NCBI GenBank assembly: GCA_910577805.1
Contig: CAJTOE010000136.1
Location: forward strand, 1 to 6,692
DNA: 6,692 nucleotides
Source: an uncultured Oscillospiraceae bacterium
Lineage (GTDB): Bacteria > Bacillota > Clostridia > Oscillospirales > Oscillospiraceae
Reading direction: 5' to 3'
Shown: positions 1-3,597 of the stretch, piece by piece
How the letters are laid out: each line of letters begins with the position of its first letter
Numbering within the stretch: position 1 is the stretch's first letter
The notes under the pieces: model-generated
The model's database searches: none
Told to the model about the DNA's origin: nothing
What the model saw: only the letters and a program-made list of their open reading frames with translations
Program-made: the position numbers and the translations under genes

Positions 1-18
1 AAGAATTTTTATGCCACC

Positions 19-732
19 TCATTTGAGGGCCAGAAGGGCCGTTTTTTCCTCCAGCGACAGCGCCCGCCACTGGCCGGGTTCCAGCGCCTCATCCAGGGCC
101 AGAGGCCCCATGGACAGCCGCTTGAGGGCGGTCACCGGAGCGCCCCGCGCCTCCAGCATCCGCTTGACCTGATGGTACTTGCCCTCCCGCAGGGTGATGC
201 GGCAGGCGCGGCCCTCCTCCAGTAGTTCCAGGCCGGCGGGGAGACAGGCCAGACCGTCGGGCAGGACCAGGCCCTGGGCCAACGCTTCCTGGTCCGCCGG
301 GGTGAGGCGGCCGTCCACACGGGCAAAATAGACCTTGTCCACGTGGCGCTTGGGGGAGAGCAGGGCGTGAGCCAGGTCCCCGTCGTCGGTGAGCAGGAGC
401 AGACCGGTGGTGTCCTTATCCAGCCGGCCAGCGGGAAAGAGACCCCGGCGGCGCAGATGCTCCGGGAGCAGGTCCAGGACGGTGGGGGTGTTTTTGTCCC
501 GCGTGGCGGACAGAAGGCCCTGGGGCTTGTGCAGCATCAGGTACACAAAGGGGGAGCAGTCTACCGGCGCGCCGTCCACGGAGATGGGGGCGGAGTCCTC
601 GTATTTTTCGTCCTCCCGGAGTGCGGTCCGGTTCTGGACCGACACCCGGCCCTGGCGGACCAGGTCGCGGGCCTCCTTGCGGGACCAGCGGCCGGTGGAG
701 GCGAGGAGCTTGTCAAGGCGTTGTTGGGGCAT
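19..732 (-). CDS. rsuA: RsuA-family 16S rRNA pseudouridine synthase
   Basis: This 237-aa enzyme is predicted to isomerise a uridine in rRNA to pseudouridine, by family 16S U516, in the cytoplasm during small-subunit assembly. An S4 RNA-binding domain covers about residues 4-50 (RLDKLLASTG, then SRKEARDLVRQGRVSV). The catalytic domain follows, with the family motif GRLDKDTTGLLLLT at 102-115 and its catalytic aspartate at D105. SPKRHVDKVY (126-135) and EGKYHQVKRM (183-192) resemble RsuA more than RluB/E/F. The length is usual for the family. The ATG at 730-732 is supported by AGGAGG (minus strand, 740-745) seven bases upstream. The gene stands alone in view. Sequence beyond its stop at the window edge (minus strand, GAGGTGG) could be the ribosome binding site of a downstream gene outside the window. 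Family assignment is firm; the exact target uridine is inferred. Confidence 0.93.
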   Translation of the reverse strand: MPQQRLDKLLASTGRWSRKEARDLVRQGRVSVQNRTALREDEKYEDSAPISVDGAPVDCSPFVYLMLHKPQGLLSATRDKNTPTVLDLLPEHLRRRGLFPAGRLDKDTTGLLLLTDDGDLAHALLSPKRHVDKVYFARVDGRLTPADQEALAQGLVLPDGLACLPAGLELLEEGRACRITLREGKYHQVKRMLEARGAPVTALKRLSMGPLALDEALEPGQWRALSLEEKTALLALK

Positions 733-733
733 A

Positions 734-762
734 GGGGGACCTCCTGGGGGATTTTTTCCCCC
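734..762 (-). promoter_or_regulatory. Structured leader around the rsuA ribosome binding site
   Basis: On the minus strand the Shine-Dalgarno AGGAGG (740-745) sits exactly between two copies of TCCCCC (746-751 and 734-739). A complementary GGGGGA lies just upstream (757-762), separated by five A residues. GGGGGA can pair with the upstream TCCCCC as a 6-bp hairpin with an A5 loop, leaving the Shine-Dalgarno free. It can also pair with the downstream copy, looping the Shine-Dalgarno out. The pairing is visible in the sequence; a regulatory role is inference. Confidence 0.3.
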
Positions 763-816
763 TCATCCGTCTGGCCTGCGGCCAGCCACCTTCCCCCGCC
801 AGGGGGGAAGGCTTTT
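760..816 (+). repeat. Palindromic intergenic repeat, copy 1
   Basis: The copy begins with CCCTCATCCGTC (760-771), overlapped by hairpin A, CTGGCC-TGC-GGCCAG (771-785). Hairpin B follows: CCTTCCCCC (789-797), loop GCCAG, GGGGGAAGG (803-811), then CTTTT. A run of six T residues precedes it (752-757), as in copy 3. It resembles an intrinsic terminator read on the plus strand, but no plus-strand gene lies upstream in the window. It is therefore better described as a copy of a dispersed structured repeat lying in the upstream region of rsuA. Confidence 0.8.
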
Positions 817-830
817 CGCTGCGTCTATCG

Positions 831-859
831 AGACTATTCCGCAGTTGAGTAAGTGCCAA
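831..859 (-). promoter_or_regulatory. Possible sigma-A promoter for rsuA
   Basis: Reading the minus strand, TTGGCA (854-859; five of six matches to the -35 consensus) is followed after exactly 17 bases by TAGTCT (831-836; a poor -10 with three matches). Initiation would be near 824, giving a leader that crosses repeat copy 1 before reaching the gene. No better promoter was seen upstream of rsuA, but the weak -10 keeps this tentative. Confidence 0.28.
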
Positions 860-866
860 TGTTCGC

Positions 867-965
867 GCCTTCCCCCTAATGGGGGAAGGCCGACTCCCCC
901 TGTCAGGGGGAGATGGCCGTAGGCCAGAGGGGGTAGGGAGGCACGCGAAGCGTGACGGATGAGGG
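867..965 (-). repeat. Palindromic intergenic repeat, copy 2 (inverted, longer)
   Basis: Read on the minus strand, this copy starts with the same 12-mer CCCTCATCCGTC (954-965). Hairpin A follows, CACGC-TTC-GCGTG (942-954), then a second TGGCC-TAC-GGCCA stem (914-926). Two hairpins of type B complete it: CTCCCCC/GGGGGAG (894-912) and a perfect 10-bp stem GCCTTCCCCC/GGGGGAAGGC with a 4-nt loop (867-890). It faces copy 1, so 760-965 is bounded by perfect 12-bp inverted repeats. No T-run follows the stems in either direction, so it is not a convincing terminator for the XRE gene next to it. Confidence 0.8.
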
Positions 966-1013
966 TGAAGCCGAAGGGCTGCGCTTCCTGCGTTTTGTGG
1001 CGGCTGTGTGGAT

Positions 1014-1232
1014 TTACGGTTCTTCCCGACCTAAAAGATAATCGGTGCTAACACCAAAATAGTCGGCGAGTAAAGTTAACGTCGTAGCCGGCACATTTAC
1101 TTCACCGTATTCCAGGCGTTGGTACTGCCGCACAGAGCAATCCAGATATTTTGCAATATCTTCTTGTTTTTTGTGGTGGCTTTTTCTCAGAGATTTTAAT
1201 TGCTTGCTGAATTTTTCTAAAACATGTTCCAT
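1014..1232 (-). CDS. Small XRE/Cro-type helix-turn-helix regulator
   Basis: This 72-aa DNA-binding protein is almost entirely one Cro/C1-type HTH domain (about residues 11-66). QEDIAKYL (23-30) is the first HTH helix and SVRQYQRLEYG (33-43) covers the recognition helix. The ending STDYLLGREE (62-71) is typical of clostridial single-domain XRE repressors. It has no sensing or protease domain. It diverges from the 72-aa gene at 1308, with two matching palindromes in the shared gap, so it probably represses that gene and perhaps itself. The ATG at 1230-1232 has AAGGGG (minus strand, 1245-1250) 12 bases upstream, a rather long spacing. I found no convincing promoter of its own. The gene is visibly AT-richer than rsuA and the LTA-synthase-family gene, which suggests acquisition, for example from a phage or integrative element. 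Confidence 0.9.
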   Translation of the reverse strand: MEHVLEKFSKQLKSLRKSHHKKQEDIAKYLDCSVRQYQRLEYGEVNVPATTLTLLADYFGVSTDYLLGREEP

Positions 1233-1248
1233 AATTAAAGATTACCCC

Positions 1249-1277
1249 TTGACATGACATAGTAAGTCATGTAAAAT
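1249..1277 (+). promoter_or_regulatory. Strong sigma-A promoter of the small gene at 1308
   Basis: TTGACA (1249-1254; perfect -35) and TAAAAT (1272-1277; five of six matches to the -10) are separated by an optimal 17 bases. Initiation would be near 1284, giving a leader of about 24 nt. The spacer is almost wholly occupied by operator 1, so repressor binding should exclude RNA polymerase. Confidence 0.85.
1252..1272. promoter_or_regulatory. Operator 1, probable XRE repressor site
   Basis: This is a perfect 7-bp inverted repeat, ACATGAC-N7-GTCATGT, running from within the -35 box to the first base of the -10 box. The 21-bp span and two-fold symmetry suit a dimeric HTH repressor. Assignment to the adjacent XRE protein is inferred from position and from the second site. 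Confidence 0.7.
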
Positions 1278-1285
1278 AAAAGAAA

Positions 1286-1304
1286 TATGACGAAAGGAGT
1301 CATA
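1286..1304. promoter_or_regulatory. Operator 2, overlapping the transcription start and ribosome binding site
   Basis: This is a perfect 6-bp inverted repeat, TATGAC-N7-GTCATA, with the same ATGAC half-site and 7-base spacing as operator 1. Their centres (1262 and 1295) are 33 bp apart, close to three helical turns. The spacer GAAAGGA contains most of the Shine-Dalgarno for the gene at 1308. In RNA the same bases could fold into a short hairpin with the Shine-Dalgarno in its loop. Confidence 0.65.
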
Positions 1305-1307
1305 AAG

Positions 1308-1526
1308 ATGACTGACTTTATGGAATGGCTTTACAACAACGGGATTGAGGACTACATCAAAAAACAGCGGGCCGATGACCGAGAAACGAGTGCGTTTTCC
1401 TTATTTGAAGGGGAGTACACCCAAACACAGAAAGAGGATATGGAAAATATATTTTCTTTCTACGCTGTTCACGGCTTCCGCCTGGGGGTGCGGGTTGGCC
1501 TAGCCCTGGCAGAGGACCTGCGCTAA
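1308..1526 (+). CDS. Unrecognised 72-aa protein under XRE control
   Basis: I do not recognise this protein with confidence. It begins MTDFMEWLYNNGIEDYIKKQ, carries a charged middle part (residues 18-46), and ends with an amphipathic segment FYAVHGFRLGVRVGLALAED (51-70). It has no signal peptide or clear membrane helix. The pattern of an N-terminal FxEWLYxxxI and a C-terminal GFRLGxRxxL resembles small DUF6809-type proteins of clostridial mobile elements; that likeness is from memory and weak. I chose the ATG at 1308, not the in-frame ATG at 1287. AGGAG (1295-1299) lies eight bases before 1308, and 1287 sits inside operator 2 immediately after the expected transcript start. The divergent, repressor-controlled arrangement suggests an accessory module that is normally silent. 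Confidence 0.75.
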   Translation: MTDFMEWLYNNGIEDYIKKQRADDRETSAFSLFEGEYTQTQKEDMENIFSFYAVHGFRLGVRVGLALAEDLR

Positions 1527-1536
1527 CCGGCTCTGA

Positions 1537-1572
1537 GGTCTATTTCTCCAAAACTCCGCATAGAAATGGACC
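1537..1572 (+). other. Hairpin between the 72-aa gene and the DUF4830 gene
   Basis: GGTCTATTTCT (1537-1547) can pair with AGAAATGGACC (1562-1572) as an 11-bp stem with one G-U pair and a 14-nt loop. It begins 10 bases after the stop of the small gene and ends shortly before the DUF4830 ribosome binding site. No U-tract follows, so it is not a standard intrinsic terminator. It could be an mRNA processing or stability element or a protein-binding dyad. Confidence 0.4.
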
Positions 1573-1598
1573 AATGAAACCGGAAGGAGAGAAGTGCT

Positions 1599-2078
1599 GT
1601 GATGATTGTGACCGCAAGGCTGCCCCGCCGCCGGGCGCGGCTGTGTCTGGGGGTGGCCGCCGCCGCGCTGCTTTGCTGCGGCGCGCTTACCATCCTTTTA
1701 GGGAGGGGAATGGTCCCGGCTTCCGGCTCCGCCCAGCCCAGCCCAAAGGGCATAAAATCCAACGAGGACCGGGTGGCTTATTTGCAGGCCTGGGGCTGGC
1801 AGGTATCCGGCGAACCTATCGTCACCCAGGAGCTGCTGATTCCCGAAGAGCTGGACGAGAGCTACCAGGATTATCTGGCCCTGCAATCCGCACAGGGCTT
1901 TGACCTGGAAAAATGCGCCGGAAAGCGCGTGAAGCGCTATACCTATGAGATCACCAACTACCCCACCGGGGAGACGGGGGTGCAGGCCAATCTGCTCATT
2001 CGCAAAAATACGGTGGTAGGGGGCGAGATCATGTCCTCTCAGCCGGGCGGATTTTTGCACGGTCTGGCTATGCCCTAG
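1599..2078 (+). CDS. DUF4830 domain protein, membrane-anchored
   Basis: This 159-aa protein has an arginine-rich N-terminus (RLPRRRAR, 7-14) and then a single hydrophobic segment (about 15-35). This is consistent with an N-terminal anchor holding the rest outside the cytoplasmic membrane. The exported part (about 56-157) matches the DUF4830 pattern as I remember it: DRVAYLQAWGWQVS, IPEELDESYQDYLALQSAQG, FDLEKCAGKRVKRYTYEITN and GFLHGL. The family's function is unknown. The hydrophobic region contains LLCC but no good lipobox, so a lipoprotein is unlikely. The start is a tandem GTG-ATG (1599 and 1602). AAGGAG at 1584-1589 lies nine bases before the GTG and twelve before the ATG, so GTG is slightly favoured. 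The gene ends in a CTAG shared with the convergent channel gene. Confidence 0.85.
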   Translation: MMIVTARLPRRRARLCLGVAAAALLCCGALTILLGRGMVPASGSAQPSPKGIKSNEDRVAYLQAWGWQVSGEPIVTQELLIPEELDESYQDYLALQSAQGFDLEKCAGKRVKRYTYEITNYPTGETGVQANLLIRKNTVVGGEIMSSQPGGFLHGLAMP

Positions 2079-2902
2079 CGCGAGTCCAGGTGGACATTCA
2101 GGTGGTTGTAGGTCATTTCCACGCCATGCTTCTGAAAAGACTCCCGGACCCCCTCCATCAGCGCATAATACACGGTCCAATAGTCGCTGCTGTCCGTCCA
2201 TACCCGGACCACGTAGTCGATGGCGCTGGACTGATAGGCGTTGATCCAAATGACGGGGGCCGGGTCGGGCTTGATCTGGGGGATGGAGTCCACCACCGTC
2301 TGGAGAGCCTGTTTGACGGTCTGGGTGGGGGCGTTGTAGGAGGCGGAGAAGGTCAGATCGACCCGCCGTCCCTCGTCGTGGTTGGTGAAGTTGACGATTT
2401 TGGCGGAGGACATCTGGCTGTTAGGGACGCTGATGCGCTTACCGTCAAAGGCGGTCAGCCGCGTATAGGCCAGGCCGATGGAATCGACCGTGCCCTCGAT
2501 GCCGTCGGCCTGGATGTAATCGCCGGACTGGAAGGGCTTTGCGGCCAGGATCGTCATACCCCCGGCCAGATTGGTCAAGGTGTTTTGCAGGGCCAGAGAG
2601 ACGGCCAGGCCCATGACGCTCAGAAGGGCAATCAGGGGGGCGATGTCCACCTCCAGAGAACCAAGCAGGGTCAAAATCAGAAGGACCCACAGGGATACGC
2701 GGATAATGGAACGAATTTGCTTTTGGAGTCCGAACACATCCTTATGCAGCCGCATCAGCCGGTCTACCGTGCGCATGATGAGCCGGATGACCAGCAAGCC
2801 GACAGCGAAAATAAAGATGGTCCGGAACAGGAGCGAAAACGAGAGCTTATTGGGGTCCAGAACGCCTAAGACCTCCTGGACAGTACCTTCATCTACTGGC
2901 AT
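2075..2902 (-). CDS. MscS-family small-conductance mechanosensitive channel
   Basis: This 275-aa membrane channel should open under membrane tension to release solutes during osmotic downshock. Helices are at about 22-43, 66-84 and 88-119; the last is the pore-lining TM3 with the conserved GLAVSLALQNTLTNLAGG (98-115). By alignment from memory with E. coli MscS, the pore-seal leucines correspond to L99 and L103, and the kink glycine G113 is replaced by N107. The cytoplasmic beta domain follows, with PFQSGDYI (123-130), GIEGTVDSIG (134-143) and the VPNS motif (159-162), then the alpha/beta vestibule to the C-terminus. The length matches small MscS proteins. The ATG at 2900-2902 has GGGGAGG (minus strand, 2910-2916) seven bases upstream, inside the end of the preceding regulator gene. 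The two genes are only 2 bp apart and almost certainly co-transcribed. Confidence 0.95.
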   Translation of the reverse strand: MPVDEGTVQEVLGVLDPNKLSFSLLFRTIFIFAVGLLVIRLIMRTVDRLMRLHKDVFGLQKQIRSIIRVSLWVLLILTLLGSLEVDIAPLIALLSVMGLAVSLALQNTLTNLAGGMTILAAKPFQSGDYIQADGIEGTVDSIGLAYTRLTAFDGKRISVPNSQMSSAKIVNFTNHDEGRRVDLTFSASYNAPTQTVKQALQTVVDSIPQIKPDPAPVIWINAYQSSAIDYVVRVWTDSSDYWTVYYALMEGVRESFQKHGVEMTYNHLNVHLDSR

Positions 2903-2904
2903 AG

Positions 2905-3270
2905 TCAGGCCTCCCCGGTGTGCCGTTTCAGGCAGGCAAAGGTTTCAGGGCTGATGTCGTGTTCGATACGGCAGGCGTCGCGGGCAGCGACCTCCGGGGA
3001 GACCCCCAGCCGGACGAGCCAGCGGGTGAGGAACTGGTGCCGCTCATAGACGCTGCGGGCGGTCTCCTCTCCCAGGGGGGTGAGCAGGAGCCGTCCGTCT
3101 GCCTCCATGGTGATGTAGCCGTTGGCGCGCAGGATCGACATGGCCCGGCTGATGGAGGGCTTGGAGTAGCCCAGATGCTGGACCACATCGATGGAGCGGA
3201 CCGAGCCGTTTTTTTCCTGGAGCATCAAAATGGCCTCCAGGTAATCTTCGCCGGATTCGTGCAGAGACAT
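2905..3270 (-). CDS. DtxR/MntR-like metal-dependent transcriptional regulator
   Basis: This is a 121-aa two-domain repressor. A winged-helix DNA-binding part (about 4-65) contains the recognition region GYSKPSISRAMSIL (34-47) and the wing ADGRLLLTPLG (57-67). A dimerisation and metal-binding part (68-117) contains RHQFL (77-81) and ACRIEHDIS (99-107). By comparison with B. subtilis MntR the expected ligands are D9, E12, H78, E103 and H104. C100 stands where MntR has a glutamate and DtxR a cysteine. It lacks the C-terminal SH3-like domain of DtxR. I chose the ATG at 3268-3270 because AGGAGG (minus strand, 3280-3285) lies nine bases upstream and MSLHESGEDYLEAI is the family's usual N-terminus. 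An in-frame extension to 3405 would run across the promoter. It is followed directly by the MscS gene. The metal sensed, Mn or Fe, is unresolved. Confidence 0.93.
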   Translation of the reverse strand: MSLHESGEDYLEAILMLQEKNGSVRSIDVVQHLGYSKPSISRAMSILRANGYITMEADGRLLLTPLGEETARSVYERHQFLTRWLVRLGVSPEVAARDACRIEHDISPETFACLKRHTGEA

Positions 3271-3316
3271 AAATTGGTTCCTCCTAAAAACAGCGAATAA
3301 AATCTGGTCTGCCGAC

Positions 3317-3345
3317 AGTGTAGCATATTTTTGCCCCGCTGGCAA
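3317..3345 (-). promoter_or_regulatory. Sigma-A promoter of the DtxR-MscS operon
   Basis: On the minus strand TTGCCA (3340-3345; five of six matches) and TACACT (3317-3322; four of six) are exactly 17 bases apart. A TG one base upstream of the -10 makes it an extended -10 promoter. Initiation would be near 3310, giving a leader of about 40 nt. A 5-bp inverted repeat TTGCC-N5-GGCAA (3331-3345) overlaps the -35 box and could be an operator, possibly for self-regulation. Confidence 0.75.
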
Positions 3346-3398
3346 CGGTTTAATTGTATCCTCTGTCGTTGAAAGGTAGAGGAGACGTTGGTTTTTTA

Positions 3399-3453
3399 CC
3401 CTCATCCGTCACTCTTCGCGTGCAACCTTCCCCCTCACGGGGGAAGGTTTTTT
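3399..3453 (+). repeat. Palindromic intergenic repeat, copy 3 (terminator-like)
   Basis: CCCTCATCCGTC (3399-3410) is overlapped by hairpin A, CACTC-TTC-GCGTG (3410-3422, one mismatch). A perfect 11-bp hairpin B follows, AACCTTCCCCC-TCAC-GGGGGAAGGTT (3424-3449), running into six T residues (3448-3453). Hairpin B has the form of a strong plus-strand intrinsic terminator. However, it lies between divergent genes with no plus-strand gene before it, so it would only insulate the downstream promoter from stray transcription. A T6 run precedes the copy (3392-3397), as with copy 1. Confidence 0.85.
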
Positions 3454-3533
3454 GCTATAGATATAGAGAAACAGTCTAGTAATTGCACAAACATAAGCAA
3501 AGGGAGGCCTTCCCTAAAATATAAAAAAATAAA

Positions 3534-3562
3534 TTGCATTTTTTTGCAAAGTATTATAAAAT
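3534..3562 (+). promoter_or_regulatory. Probable sigma-A promoter of the LTA-synthase-family gene
   Basis: TTGCAT (3534-3539) is followed after 17 bases by TAAAAT (3557-3562) in an AT-rich stretch that contrasts with the gene. Initiation would be near 3569. An inverted repeat TTGCA-N6-TGCAA (3534-3549) covers the -35 box and part of the spacer, so repressor control is possible. The -35 matches the consensus at only three positions. Elsewhere in 3271-3597 I see only the operon promoter, repeat copy 3 and a short AGGGA-N5-TCCCT dyad (3501-3515). Confidence 0.5.
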
Positions 3563-3597
3563 AAAGAGAAATTTGCCGAAAGGAGCTTCTGCACACC

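Noticed and set aside
760..965. A CRISPR array or structured non-coding RNA gene
   Set aside because: The repeats are inverted and unevenly spaced with no spacer-like units, and I recognise no known riboswitch or RNA family in them.
1287..1307. An upstream in-frame ATG start for the 72-aa gene
   Set aside because: It lies within operator 2, a few bases after the predicted transcription start, with no ribosome binding site; AGGAG is correctly placed for 1308.
1014..1526. A toxin-antitoxin pair
   Set aside because: Type II modules are normally co-directional and overlapping with a recognisable toxin. Here the genes diverge and the small protein shows no known toxin signature.
2090..2869. A 259-codon plus-strand reading frame opposite the MscS gene
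   Set aside because: The minus-strand translation is an unmistakable MscS channel; the plus-strand product is a compositional mirror without domains.
3271..3405. A 45-codon N-terminal extension of the DtxR-like regulator
   Set aside because: It would be translated across a good extended -10 promoter and the AGGAGG in front of MSLHESGEDY, which matches the usual family start.
3424..3453. A functional intrinsic terminator of a plus-strand gene
   Set aside because: The hairpin and T-run are textbook, but no plus-strand gene ends before it and the same structure recurs elsewhere as a dispersed repeat; it is annotated as a repeat.
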